A stretch of 40,605 nt of DNA, from the NCBI GenBank assembly GCA_023662835.1, contig JAMPII010000001.1, positions 498,709 through 539,313 of the forward strand, written 5' to 3'. Position 1 is the stretch's first letter, and every line of letters begins with the position of its first letter. Position numbers and translations under genes: made by a program. Of the stretch, positions 7,415 through 14,984 are shown piece by piece. Below the pieces are notes generated by a model. The model had not been told where the DNA came from. It was given only the letters and a program-made list of their open reading frames with translations, and searched no databases. This DNA is from Muribaculaceae bacterium (GTDB taxonomy: Bacteria; Bacteroidota; Bacteroidia; Bacteroidales; Muribaculaceae).

Positions 7415-8368
7415 TTATAAGCTCTCAAGGATTCGTTTGAGCACAACCTGAGCCGAAATTTCGCGGTTGGCAGCTTCCGGAATCACCAGTGAACGCTCCG
7501 ATTCAATTACGTCGTCGGTAACAATCATGTTTCGGCGCACGGGGAGACAATGCATGAAGAAAGCATTGTTTGTCAGTGCCATTTTGCGTGAGTCAACCGT
7601 CCAGGAGCGGTCGGTTGAGAGTACTTTACCATAGTTTGGGTCGGCATATGCGCTCCAGTTTTTTGCGTAAACGAAGTCGGCACCTTCGAGAGCCTCGTCC
7701 TGATTGTAAACTACTCGTGCGTTACCAACGAATTGAGGAGCCAGTTCATAACCATGCGGGTGGGTGATTACGAAATCGTAGTCGGTGGCGTTCATCCACT
7801 CGGCGAACGAGTTTGGAACGGCTTGTGGCAGCGACTTTGGATGCGGAGCCCATGTCATTACAACTTTTGGCCGGGCAACGGTTTTATGCTCCTCTATTGT
7901 AATCAAGTCGGCGAACGACTGCAGAGGGTGGCGGGTGGCTGCTTCCATCGACACAACCGGCCGTCCGGAGTATTTTATGAACTGATTAATAATTTTTTCT
8001 TCATAATCGTCGGCCTTCGACTCGAATCGAGCGAAGGAACGCACACCAATAATGTCGGCATAGCAGCCCATAACGGGAATAGCTTCGAGCAGGTGTTCGG
8101 GTTTGTCGCCATCCATGATCACCCCTCGTTCGGTTTCAAGTTTCCATGCACCTTGGTTCACATCAAGTACAATCACGTTCATACCCAGATTCATAGCAGC
8201 TTTCTGGGTGCTCAAACGTGTGCGCAGCGACGAATTGAAAAATAGCATCAGCATGGTTCTATTTTCGCCAAGATGCTTGTAGGCAAAGCGGTTGGCTTTA
8301 ACTTCTAGAGCTTCGGCCACGGCTTTGTCAAGCGGACCTATGTCGTTTACACAAGTGAAATTTCGCAT
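7415..8368 (-). CDS. argF': N-succinylornithine carbamoyltransferase
   Basis: A 317-residue cytoplasmic enzyme of arginine synthesis. It transfers the carbamoyl group from carbamoyl phosphate to N-succinyl-L-ornithine, the Bacteroidota variant of the ornithine carbamoyltransferase step. The carbamoyl-phosphate motif is NSSLRTRLSTQ (45-55), where classic enzymes have STRT. HCLPVRRNMIVTDDVI is the C-terminal catalytic motif. Pro90 in GDKPEH is the residue that in published work separates the succinylornithine enzyme from the acetylornithine enzyme, which has Glu at that place. The start at ATG 8368 gives the usual length. It is the first gene of a unit with the FNT channel, with a -7 box (TAACTTTG) at 8392-8399. 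Confidence 0.95.
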   Translation of the reverse strand: MRNFTCVNDIGPLDKAVAEALEVKANRFAYKHLGENRTMLMLFFNSSLRTRLSTQKAAMNLGMNVIVLDVNQGAWKLETERGVIMDGDKPEHLLEAIPVMGCYADIIGVRSFARFESKADDYEEKIINQFIKYSGRPVVSMEAATRHPLQSFADLITIEEHKTVARPKVVMTWAPHPKSLPQAVPNSFAEWMNATDYDFVITHPHGYELAPQFVGNARVVYNQDEALEGADFVYAKNWSAYADPNYGKVLSTDRSWTVDSRKMALTNNAFFMHCLPVRRNMIVTDDVIESERSLVIPEAANREISAQVVLKRILESL

Positions 8369-8391
8369 ATCTGTATGGTTATATTTGCTCG

Positions 8392-8399
8392 CAAAGTTA
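8392..8399 (-). promoter_or_regulatory. -7 box for the carbamoyltransferase/FNT unit
   Basis: On the minus strand this reads TAACTTTG, matching TAnnTTTG, 23 bases before the ATG at 8368. No clear TTTG is seen at the -33 distance. Confidence 0.5.
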
Positions 8400-8472
8400 C
8401 GCTAAAATCCCCATATTCACTCTCTTTTGGCCAACTATTTTTAGCTGCCGGGCGTTCTTAAAAAACAGATAT

Positions 8473-8712
8473 ATGACGATTATGAACGACCGTTTAAGCT
8501 ATAAAGAGAAAGAAACGCTGCCCGACAGCGTTTTCGGCCTGCCCGAGCGCAGGGAGTATCCTATGCCCGACGCTGCACATGTGCGTGCCGCCGAGGCTTA
8601 TTTCCGCTATTGTCCTGAGGAACTGAAACCAAAACTGGCCCGAGCAATTTTAGCTCGAGCCAGGGAATATGGTGTCGACGTGGAAAGCCCTACGGTGCTT
8701 TCCTATGTTTAA
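8473..8712 (+). CDS. Short conserved Bacteroidota protein (DUF6582-like)
   Basis: A 79-residue soluble protein with no signal peptide. The central block LPDSVFGLPERREYPMPDAAHVRAAEAYF resembles a motif I associate with small DUF6582-type proteins: a Pro-Asp-Ser/Ala-x-Phe start, a YP(M/I)PD step and a His-containing helix. The assignment is from memory and tentative. The C-terminal part, KPKLARAILARAREYGVDVES, is helical. No function is known to me. It starts at ATG 8473 (or ATG 8482 in the same frame), diverges from the carbamoyltransferase gene, and converges with the endonuclease/phosphatase-family gene only 20 bases beyond its stop. Confidence 0.7.
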   Translation: MTIMNDRLSYKEKETLPDSVFGLPERREYPMPDAAHVRAAEAYFRYCPEELKPKLARAILARAREYGVDVESPTVLSYV

Positions 8713-8717
8713 TTTTC
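8682..8717 (+). terminator. Possible terminator at the end of the short conserved gene
   Basis: GGAAAGC (8682-8688) pairs with GCTTTCC (8697-8703) around an eight-base loop. The stem lies within the last codons and is followed by a T-rich stretch that spans the stop codon. The stem is short, so this is a weak call. Confidence 0.3.
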
Positions 8718-8732
8718 TTGTAAAAGAGGCTC

Positions 8733-9824
8733 TTAAAATTCGCGGACAAGGAAAATTTGTGTCGGGAAGTGGTCGGAATAGCCATTAAGGAACGTTTTTC
8801 CCGAGAATGTGCGCAACGGGTAGTTCTTGTATTTTCCCGACTGTGTGCGAAGCATAGGCATATTGTGGACAGTGGCTTTCCAATATTGCAAGTCGCCGCC
8901 CTTGCCGTTGGCAAGATTTCCGCTCACGATAATCTGGTCGAACAGATTCCATTTGCCTTGGTAGCAGAGTGAACCGACGCCTTGGTCGAGAATCCACCAG
9001 AAAGGATTGTAGAAACCGTGGTCGGTGGCTTTTTCGCGGTCGCGACGAGCGCCGAGAGTTTGAGCACACGATTTGTTCTGTGGGTCGTCGTTCAGGTCGC
9101 CCATTACGATAACTCCCATGTCGGGATTTGCTTTCCAAAGCGAGTCGGCTATATGAGCCGACAATTTTGCAGCCTCAACGCGCAAATATTCCGATTCGGC
9201 CTGGCCGCCCAGGCGCGATGGCCAGTGGTTGACGATAATGCTGATCGGTTTCTCGAACATCTCGCCTGTAACAACCATTTGGTCGCGGGTGAGGAAGTCG
9301 GGATTGTCGTCGATTTTCAAGCGGTGGTTGTTCACGTTTTTCAGCTCGAAATAGAGCGGGTTGTACAGCAAGCCAACATCGACGCCGCGACGATCGGGCG
9401 AGTCGTGATGGCATATCTGCAAGCCCCAAGGCTCGCGTCCGTCGGCTACAAGAACATTGTCAACCTCCTTGACGAGATCCTCGATAACGCTGCGGTTTTC
9501 TATTTCAGAAATGCCTATAATGCCGGGGCCATTGGGGGTATTTTCGGTATTCAGCTTTGATATTGCTGTTGCCAGATTGTGAATTTTTTTCCAATATTTG
9601 TCGGAATTCCACATTTTTGCACCTTCAGGCGAGAATTCGCGATCGTAGCTTCCGTTTTCGTTTATTGTGTCAAACAGGTTTTCAAGATTGTAGAACGCTA
9701 CGCCGGCAACGAGGTACTGTTTTCCGCTATCTGTCGGTTCGTCGCCTGCAGCCGATGAACCGCAACACATAAAGCTGATAGTTAGTGCTATAGCTAAAAA
9801 TGGCATTAGGAAAAGTTTACGCAT
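8733..9824 (-). CDS. Exported endonuclease/exonuclease/phosphatase family protein
   Basis: A 363-residue protein with a hydrophobic export signal (about 1-20) ending in FMCCG. A lipoprotein Cys there is possible, but the lipobox is not canonical. The metal-dependent EEP fold is shown by FYNLENLFD near the N terminus, GISEIENR (metal-binding Glu), NHWPSRLGG, GDLNDDP and SDHFP (catalytic Asp-His). The family includes DNase I-like nucleases and phosphodiesterases. Bacteroidota members of this type are often annotated as endonucleases, but the substrate is not fixed by sequence. It is probably periplasmic or surface-attached, scavenging phosphate or nucleic acid. It is a single gene with a promoter at 9864-9895. 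Confidence 0.88.
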   Translation of the reverse strand: MRKLFLMPFLAIALTISFMCCGSSAAGDEPTDSGKQYLVAGVAFYNLENLFDTINENGSYDREFSPEGAKMWNSDKYWKKIHNLATAISKLNTENTPNGPGIIGISEIENRSVIEDLVKEVDNVLVADGREPWGLQICHHDSPDRRGVDVGLLYNPLYFELKNVNNHRLKIDDNPDFLTRDQMVVTGEMFEKPISIIVNHWPSRLGGQAESEYLRVEAAKLSAHIADSLWKANPDMGVIVMGDLNDDPQNKSCAQTLGARRDREKATDHGFYNPFWWILDQGVGSLCYQGKWNLFDQIIVSGNLANGKGGDLQYWKATVHNMPMLRTQSGKYKNYPLRTFSGKTFLNGYSDHFPTQIFLVREF

Positions 9825-9863
9825 ATGTATGGAAAGTTTTTCTGTTTAGGGTTAATTACACAT

Positions 9864-9895
9864 CAAATTTAGCGATTATTCTATTAACTACACAA
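9864..9895 (-). promoter_or_regulatory. Promoter of the exported EEP gene
   Basis: On the minus strand there is a TTG (9893-9895), a 21-base spacer, and TAAATTTG (9864-9871), about 40 bases before the ATG at 9824. Confidence 0.5.
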
Positions 9896-9905
9896 TATTA
9901 AATCG

Positions 9906-9913
9906 TATCTTTG
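9906..9913 (+). promoter_or_regulatory. -7 box for aroQ
   Basis: TATCTTTG matches TAnnTTTG and lies 29 bases before the aroQ ATG at 9943. It is divergent from the EEP promoter. No TTG is seen at the -33 distance. Confidence 0.55.
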
Positions 9914-9942
9914 TTAGGCTACAACATTATAAAATTGAAAGA

Positions 9943-10371
9943 ATGAAAGCGATTACAATTGTCAACGGACCTAACTTAAATCTGCTCGGCGTTCGCGAAC
10001 CATCGATATACGGGTCGACCGGCTTCGACACAGTTTTGGCCGATTTGCGCAGCAAGTATGGCAACCTGACAATCAATTATTACCAGAGTAACCATGAAGG
10101 TGATCTCATCGACTGTTTGCAACGATATGGATTTGATGCCGACAGCGGAATTGTGCTCAATGCCGGGGCATATACCCATACGTCGATAGCGCTTGCTGAT
10201 TGCATAGCCGCGATAAAAACGCCGGTGGTTGAGGTGCATATTTCCAATGTGCACGCTCGCGAAGAGTTTCGTCATCATTCAATGCTTTCGCGCGTTTGTC
10301 GCGGGGTTATTCTCGGTTTTGGAACGGATGTTTACCGGCTGGCTATCGAAGCCCTCATCAATTGCAAATGA
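9943..10371 (+). CDS. aroQ: 3-dehydroquinate dehydratase, type II
   Basis: A 142-residue cytoplasmic enzyme of the shikimate pathway; it removes water from 3-dehydroquinate to give 3-dehydroshikimate. Type II features are clear: NGPNLNLLGVREPSIYG at the N terminus with the catalytic Tyr at 23, QSNHEGDLID, LNAGAYTHTS, and VEVHISNVHAREEFR with the catalytic His. Type II enzymes form dodecamers. The length is normal. Its stop overlaps the start of the O-methyltransferase gene (ATGA), so the two genes are co-translated. Confidence 0.96.
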   Translation: MKAITIVNGPNLNLLGVREPSIYGSTGFDTVLADLRSKYGNLTINYYQSNHEGDLIDCLQRYGFDADSGIVLNAGAYTHTSIALADCIAAIKTPVVEVHISNVHAREEFRHHSMLSRVCRGVILGFGTDVYRLAIEALINCK

Positions 10372-11018
10372 GTGTTGTCAATCCCGACATAGAAAAATAT
10401 GTGCTCGAGCATATCGACCCTGAACCGGAGCTGCTTCATAGGTTGAACCGCGACACCCACAGGCGCTGTCTTTACCCCGACATGTGTTCCGGCCATTATC
10501 AAGGCCGATTCCTGAAAATGCTGGTCCGTATGATTAAGCCAAGGCGCATTCTTGAGCTAGGAACATTCACCGGCTATTCGGCCATGTGTATGGCCGAGGG
10601 ATCGACCGACGATGCTCAGGTTCATACGGTTGAGGTTAACGACGAGATGGCTAGACTAATACAACGCAATTTCGACAGTTGGCCCTACGGTAAAAAGATT
10701 AAATTGCATGTCGGCGACGCGCTGCGACTCATAGAGCCGCTGAGCCGCGAATATGGACCATGGGATATCGTGTTTCTCGATGCGAATAAACGCAACTATG
10801 CCGACTATTATGACTTGGTACTGCCACATGTTGCAACGGGTGGATTTATTGTAGCCGACAATACTCTTTGGTATGGCAAAGTAGGTTTGGCCGACAAACC
10901 GCACGATGCGCAAACACGGGGAATACTCCGTTTCAACGATATAGTGGCCAACGATAAACGTGTGGAGAAAGTGATACTGCCTTTGCGCGACGGACTTTCT
11001 TTAATTCACAAACTTTAG
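10368..11018 (+). CDS. Class I SAM-dependent O-methyltransferase
   Basis: A 216-residue enzyme of the caffeoyl-CoA/catechol O-methyltransferase-like family. LELGTFTGYSA (about 62-72) is the SAM-binding glycine loop, VHTVEVND ends the second beta strand, and DIVFLDANKRNYADYYD holds the metal-binding Asp region. The family uses a divalent metal and methylates vicinal hydroxyls on small molecules; the substrate here is unknown. I chose the ATG at 10368, which overlaps the aroQ stop as ATGA. A longer frame up to 10296 lies inside aroQ and has no homology character. Coupling to a shikimate gene is suggestive of an aromatic substrate, but it could be only genomic habit. Confidence 0.88.
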   Translation: MSVVNPDIEKYVLEHIDPEPELLHRLNRDTHRRCLYPDMCSGHYQGRFLKMLVRMIKPRRILELGTFTGYSAMCMAEGSTDDAQVHTVEVNDEMARLIQRNFDSWPYGKKIKLHVGDALRLIEPLSREYGPWDIVFLDANKRNYADYYDLVLPHVATGGFIVADNTLWYGKVGLADKPHDAQTRGILRFNDIVANDKRVEKVILPLRDGLSLIHKL

Positions 11019-11081
11019 AACTTTTTTACGATCAAGGATGTTATTAGTTAAAAATAAAGTGCGTTTTAACTATTGCGTCAT

Positions 11082-12278
11082 ATGAAGAATGTGGAAAAGA
11101 TATTGTTAGCTATGCTGTGTGCGTGCCCATTCGTCGGCTTCGCGCAGTCAATCAACGGTGTAATTGAGAAAATGCGTCGGGTGGAATGCTATCAGGCCAC
11201 TGTTGACTATCAGGTGCTGATGTCGCTGCAAAGCGATGTGAACTACACGGTTGCACTCGAGTCACAATCGTCGCCAACCGACACTTTGGCCCCCTGCAGC
11301 TACCTTATCAGCTGGCGTCTTTCGCCTGACGCCGATTCGATATCGGGTTTTTGTGCCTACGCCGGAGGTGATATGTACCAGTTCCGAGGCGACCGTATGC
11401 AAGAATATCATTATGAGCAAAGTCCTGCCGTTTTTGGTTCGTCGGGTTCGGAAACGGCTCCTCTGCCGGGAATTCAAATGCGTGGTCAGTTTGCCAATCT
11501 GCTGCCTCAATTTATCGCGAGCGAAATAGCTGCGGTAATCAGCGACCCGCACTACCAGTGGAAATTCACATCTGACACAGTTGTAGGTGCCGGAAAATGC
11601 TCACTGTTTGAAGCCAGAATGCTGATTGACGGAACTGTATGTAAAGAGTTGACCTACGGTTTTGACCGTACTTCATGTATGCCACTGTTTTCAGAAGCCG
11701 AAAATAATCCAGGCGCTCTGGCCGAACAAACAATTTTGTGCCGCTATATTTATGCTTCTGAGCCTGCGACGTGTACGCCAATTACTGAACGACGGCTAAG
11801 CGATACTTACCCGCGGGTCTTCGATGCGTTCCGCGAAAGCACCTTTACAATCAATAATTTACCATCACAGCCGCTGCCGACAATAGCTCTGCCGACAACC
11901 ACCGGCGAACGCTACACACACCATCGTGGCGACGGCTTTGCCCACCCGACGCTGGTTGTGCTGATCTCGGCGTGCTCGGAATTTGCTCAGGCAACTGTAG
12001 CCGATGTCAGGCGGGGTGTGTCCACGTTGCCAGACAATGTCGACGTCATATGGGCGTTCACCGATAATAATATCAACGACATCGAAACGGTAGTTATTCG
12101 TCCCGAGCCGGGAGAACATCTTTTGCAGAGTGCCAAGGCCTTGGCTCGCGACTGTGGAGCATCGGTTATGCCTGTCATTATCTTCGTAGGGACGGACGGA
12201 AGTGTTAATAATGTGATAGTAGGTTACAACAAAAACCTGGCTAATGATGTTATTGAAAAAGCGATGAATCTTAAATAA
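11082..12278 (+). CDS. Exported LolA-like/thioredoxin-fold protein without CxxC
   Basis: A 398-residue protein with a clear signal peptide (MKNVEKILLAMLCACPFVGFAQS), so periplasmic. Residues about 25-230 form a beta-rich domain resembling outer-membrane lipoprotein-sorting (LolA-like) folds. The C-terminal ~130 residues look like a TlpA/thioredoxin fold: the strand TLVVLISACSEFAQATVADV stands where the WCxxC site would be, followed by DNVDVIWAFTD and the cis-Pro-like strand SVMPVIIFVGTDG. The redox CxxC is missing; only one Cys remains in SACSEF. So it is probably a structural, binding or degenerate redox protein. I start it at ATG 11082, because the extension to 11073 uses TTG. It is followed after nine bases by thiol peroxidase, so the two likely share a transcript. 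No family name is certain. Confidence 0.75.
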   Translation: MKNVEKILLAMLCACPFVGFAQSINGVIEKMRRVECYQATVDYQVLMSLQSDVNYTVALESQSSPTDTLAPCSYLISWRLSPDADSISGFCAYAGGDMYQFRGDRMQEYHYEQSPAVFGSSGSETAPLPGIQMRGQFANLLPQFIASEIAAVISDPHYQWKFTSDTVVGAGKCSLFEARMLIDGTVCKELTYGFDRTSCMPLFSEAENNPGALAEQTILCRYIYASEPATCTPITERRLSDTYPRVFDAFRESTFTINNLPSQPLPTIALPTTTGERYTHHRGDGFAHPTLVVLISACSEFAQATVADVRRGVSTLPDNVDVIWAFTDNNINDIETVVIRPEPGEHLLQSAKALARDCGASVMPVIIFVGTDGSVNNVIVGYNKNLANDVIEKAMNLK

Positions 12279-12287
12279 CGATTACGT

Positions 12288-12788
12288 ATGGAAACTATTT
12301 ACTTTCAAGGCAATCCCTGTCACACATATGGAATGCTGCCTGCAGTGGGCACACAAGCCCCCGATTTTACTCTAGTAACTCCCGACCTAAAGGAAGTTCA
12401 TCCTACTGATTATAAAGGGAAGAAATTGATTCTTAATATATTCCCTTCGCTTGATACGGCTGTCTGCGCTATGTCGGTGCGTAAATTCAATCAGAAAGCA
12501 GCCGCGCATCCCGATACAGCCGTTCTATGTGTGTCGATGGATTTGCCCTTTGCCGCCGCACGGTTCTGTTCGGCCGAAGGTATTAAGAATGTGTTACCGG
12601 CATCGGCTTTCCGCGCTCCGGAATTTGTTAAAAACTATGGTGTCGAGATTGTCGATGGCCCACTGAAGGGTCTTCTGGCGCGCGCTGTGGTTATTATCGG
12701 CCCCGACGGCAAGGTGATTTACCGCGAACTCGTTGAGGAAATCACACACGAACCCGATTATGAAGCAGCCTTGAAAATGCTGAAATAA
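12288..12788 (+). CDS. tpx: Thiol peroxidase (Tpx, atypical 2-Cys peroxiredoxin)
   Basis: A 166-residue peroxiredoxin that reduces hydrogen peroxide and lipid hydroperoxides with electrons from thioredoxin. The peroxidatic Cys60 lies in PSLDTAVCAMSVRKFN and the resolving Cys94 in ARFCSAEGIKNVLPAS, the spacing expected for Tpx. The N-terminal hexapeptide region (GNPCHTYGMLPAVGTQAPDF) is also typical. There is no signal peptide, so it acts in the cytoplasm. It follows the exported thioredoxin-like gene by nine bases and ends in a strong terminator at 12797-12834. Confidence 0.95.
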   Translation: METIYFQGNPCHTYGMLPAVGTQAPDFTLVTPDLKEVHPTDYKGKKLILNIFPSLDTAVCAMSVRKFNQKAAAHPDTAVLCVSMDLPFAAARFCSAEGIKNVLPASAFRAPEFVKNYGVEIVDGPLKGLLARAVVIIGPDGKVIYRELVEEITHEPDYEAALKMLK

Positions 12789-12796
12789 ACAGGCTT

Positions 12797-12834
12797 AAAA
12801 AGAGTGTTAGGGCGTTGGTCTTAACACTCTTTTT
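12797..12834. terminator. Bidirectional terminator between tpx and cdd
   Basis: AGAGTGTTA (12801-12809) pairs with TAACACTCT (12822-12830). The stem is flanked by A-rich and T-rich runs, so it can stop transcripts from both convergent units. Confidence 0.85.
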
Positions 12835-12848
12835 TATGAAATGGGTAC

Positions 12849-13325
12849 TTATTCGAAATGGGAGAAGCAGAGAGGGAGGAGCGACGCTACCGAAGGGAGA
12901 ACGAAGCAGCATTGGCTACCAACAAGTATGACGCGTACGTTATGACCGGCCAGAGTTTCAAACTCGAGCAGGGATTGGCGGCATGCGCCGCAGGGCGAAA
13001 TTGGTGATTCGAGTGGCTGGCCGGATGTGTCGCGGGCGGCTATTGCGATTGCCACGAAGCGGGCGTTGGGATAACGGGCATGGGCATAAAAAGCGGCTGT
13101 GCGCTCGGCGCATATCCCGGAGGGGGTGGCTGCGTTTTCTTGATTTGAGCCGGTTACAATTTCTCCGTTGTCGAGCAACAAGGCGGCTCCCACGTGGAAA
13201 TTGCTATATGGAGCGTAGGCAGTTTCGGCTGCTTCGCTTGCCAGTCTGACAAGTTCGCGGTCTGTGGCGTCAAGCTCTTCGGGTTGCACCGCCGTAACTG
13301 TTAAATTTATATTAAATTCTTTCAT
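12849..13325 (-). CDS. cdd: Cytidine deaminase
   Basis: A 158-residue zinc enzyme that deaminates cytidine and deoxycytidine in pyrimidine salvage. Zinc and proton-shuttle residues are visible: C72-A-E74 in SGICAERTAA, and P-C112-G-A-C115-RQ. FHVGAALLLDNGEIVTGSNQENA binds the nucleoside. The ending SVASLLPLCFSHFE matches the conserved DLLPxxF tail of homotetrameric Cdd. It starts at ATG 13325, overlapping the stop of the DUF2007 gene by four bases (ATGA), so it is translationally coupled to it. Confidence 0.95.
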   Translation of the reverse strand: MKEFNINLTVTAVQPEELDATDRELVRLASEAAETAYAPYSNFHVGAALLLDNGEIVTGSNQENAATPSGICAERTAAFYAHARYPNARFVAIAIAARDTSGQPLESPISPCGACRQSLLEFETLAGHNVRVILVGSQCCFVLPSVASLLPLCFSHFE

Positions 13326-13555
13326 GGCATATCGTTATGTTCTCTCATTAATTCGCGGGCAAGGTCGGCCTGAGAGCGAAGCACAAACAAGCGAGTCGGA
13401 AAAGCCACTCCTCCATATATAGTCGACATATTGCCGTCGTTAAGAGCGCAAACAATTCCGTTGGCTTCTAGCATATCTTTCACTACGTAGGCTTCCGACT
13501 GCGAGTTGAACGCAGCCAGCAGAACAATTGGATTGCTGTTGTCGTGCTGATGCAT
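13322..13555 (-). CDS. DUF2007 small protein
   Basis: A 77-residue soluble protein of the DUF2007 (putative signal-transducing) family. Features are the beta strand IVLLAAFNSQSEAYVVKDMLEANGI, then ALNDGN, and the second repeat-like strand RLFVLRSQADLARELM. The fold is small and ferredoxin-like, resembling PII-like or ACT-type domains. The function is unproven. It is upstream of and coupled to cdd by ATGA. Its ATG lies only 11 bases after the end of the rpsP terminator (13567-13615), leaving no room for a separate promoter. It is therefore probably expressed by readthrough from rpsP. Confidence 0.8.
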   Translation of the reverse strand: MHQHDNSNPIVLLAAFNSQSEAYVVKDMLEANGIVCALNDGNMSTIYGGVAFPTRLFVLRSQADLARELMREHNDMP

Positions 13556-13566
13556 AGTCGTTTGAT

Positions 13567-13615
13567 AAAAAAAGCCCCGAAAGGAGGGTTAAAATATAAC
13601 TCCAACTTTTGGGGC
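13567..13615 (-). terminator. rpsP terminator or attenuator
   Basis: On the minus strand GCCCC (13611-13615) pairs with GGGGC (13574-13578), with extra A/T and GGAG/CTCC pairings inside, followed by seven T (13567-13573). It lies between rpsP and the DUF2007-cdd pair on the same strand, so it probably lets part of the transcription through. Confidence 0.75.
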
Positions 13616-13653
13616 AAAGTTCATTTCCAAGTAGCTGTTTGGCTCTGGCTGAA

Positions 13654-14217
13654 TTACTCAGCGGCAGGAGCTTCTTCTGCAGCGGGAGCTTCCTCGTTGC
13701 CTGCAGCGGCTTGTTCGGCAGCAGCGGCAGCTTCAGCCTCAGCTTTAGCAGCAGCGATTTCAGCTTTTTTCTTGGCTACGGCCTCGGCTTTTGCTTTATT
13801 TACAGCGGCTTCAGCTTCCAAACGGGCTTTGAGATCCTGTTCTTTTTTGCTAGCCATAGTTGTGCAAGCTGCGTCAACTTTTGCCTGACGATCAGCTTTC
13901 CAAGCTTCGAAACGATGCTGAGCTTCTTCTTCGTTGAATGCGCCTTTCTTAACACCACCCTGAAGATGCTTCATCAAAAGCACGCCTTCACGAGAAAGAA
14001 TGGTGCGAACTGTGTCGGTGGGTTGTGCACCAACGTTGAGCCAGTAAAGGGCACGTTCGAAGTTTAATGTTACTGTAGCAGGATTAGTGTTCGGATTGTA
14101 CGAGCCAATACGTTCAATAAACTTACCATCGCGTGGTGCCCTGCTGTCGGCGATTACGATAGGATAAAACGCGTATCCTTTGCGTCCGTGACGCTGTAAT
14201 CTGATTTTTGTTGCCAT
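13654..14217 (-). CDS. rpsP: 30S ribosomal protein S16 with long C-terminal tail
   Basis: A 187-residue ribosomal protein. The first ~85 residues are canonical S16 ([37 protein letters not shown] and the following strand), which binds 16S rRNA and helps 30S assembly. The remaining ~100 residues are a charged, then Ala/Glu-rich, helix ([26 protein letters not shown]), ending with a repeat of EEAPAAE. Long S16 tails are usual in Bacteroidota, while the Ala-rich end is low complexity. It is transcribed from a -7 box at 14260-14267 with a leader of about 40 bases. Confidence 0.97.
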   Translation of the reverse strand: MATKIRLQRHGRKGYAFYPIVIADSRAPRDGKFIERIGSYNPNTNPATVTLNFERALYWLNVGAQPTDTVRTILSREGVLLMKHLQGGVKKGAFNEEEAQHRFEAWKADRQAKVDAACTTMASKKEQDLKARLEAEAAVNKAKAEAVAKKKAEIAAAKAEAEAAAAAEQAAAGNEEAPAAEEAPAAE

Positions 14218-14259
14218 TTGTAATTAATTGTTTAATAGATTTGTTGCAAAAATGCGCTG

Positions 14260-14267
14260 CAAAGTTA
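14260..14267 (-). promoter_or_regulatory. -7 box for rpsP
   Basis: On the minus strand this reads TAACTTTG, a full match to TAnnTTTG, 42 bases before the ATG at 14217. It is divergent from the hpt promoter. Confidence 0.55.
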
Positions 14268-14333
14268 GTAATTAATTTCCAAACTAAAAACTATTTCTCG
14301 AAAAGGATGTGAGGTTATGACGCGAAAAATTGC

Positions 14334-14341
14334 TAATTTTG
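14334..14341 (+). promoter_or_regulatory. -7 box for hpt
   Basis: TAATTTTG matches TAnnTTTG, 21 bases before the hpt ATG at 14363. The -33 element is not clear. Confidence 0.55.
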
Positions 14342-14362
14342 TGAAAACAAACGTAACCTTCA

Positions 14363-14938
14363 ATGACTAATCCCGATAAAGACAACTCTGTGTGTTATAA
14401 TGGCCTCAGATTTGTTCCATATATAACCCACGAGCAAATTCAAAAACGTATTAATGAAATAGCGACGGAAATAGCTACCGAATATAAGGACAAATGCCCG
14501 TTGTTTCTGTGCGTGCTTACAGGTGCATTCCCATTTGCCGCCGACCTATTCAGGCAAACCGGTATCGATTCGGAGATATCATTTATTCGGCTCAAGAGCT
14601 ATGAAGGCACGCAAACTTCAGGCAAAGTGAAGCAGCTGATTGGTCTTTCCGAGGATATAAAGGATCGCCATGTGATTATTGTAGAGGATATTGTTGACAC
14701 CGGTCATACAATTTCTCACTTGATCGACGACCTCCGTCAGCGACAACCCGCCTCTATTCGTGTTGCAACACTGCTGTTCAAACCTGAATCAGAGCGTTGC
14801 GGCGTCAAGCCCGATTATGTAGGTTTCAGTATTCCGCCTGCATTCATTATCGGATTCGGTCTCGACCTCGACGGAAAGGCACGTAATCTTCGCGACATCT
14901 ACGTAGTTGACAGCCAATGTGAAAATATACCTAACTAA
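14363..14938 (+). CDS. hpt: Hypoxanthine phosphoribosyltransferase
   Basis: A 191-residue purine-salvage enzyme that joins hypoxanthine or guanine with PRPP to give IMP or GMP. The PRPP-binding motif HVIIVEDIVDTGHTI has the two conserved acidic residues. LCVLTGAFPFAADL is the pyrophosphate loop and SFIRLKSYEGTQTSGKV the flexible loop. Near the C terminus, KPDYVGFSIPPAFIIGFGLDLD is the purine-binding end. It is followed by adk after 46 bases, and a weak hairpin lies between them. Confidence 0.95.
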   Translation: MTNPDKDNSVCYNGLRFVPYITHEQIQKRINEIATEIATEYKDKCPLFLCVLTGAFPFAADLFRQTGIDSEISFIRLKSYEGTQTSGKVKQLIGLSEDIKDRHVIIVEDIVDTGHTISHLIDDLRQRQPASIRVATLLFKPESERCGVKPDYVGFSIPPAFIIGFGLDLDGKARNLRDIYVVDSQCENIPN

Positions 14939-14939
14939 G

Positions 14940-14965
14940 AGGTTGACATACAACCTTTAATTTTA
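14940..14965 (+). terminator. Weak hairpin between hpt and adk
   Basis: AGGTTG (14940-14945) pairs with CAACCT (14951-14956) around a five-base loop, followed by TTAATTTT. The stem is short, so it would give partial termination at best; adk probably still depends on hpt transcription. Confidence 0.35.
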
Positions 14966-14984
14966 TTCCATAATATTTCTCAAC

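Noticed and set aside
8982-9560. 192-codon plus-strand frame opposite the EEP gene
   Set aside because: Antisense shadow; the minus-strand frame carries all EEP motifs.
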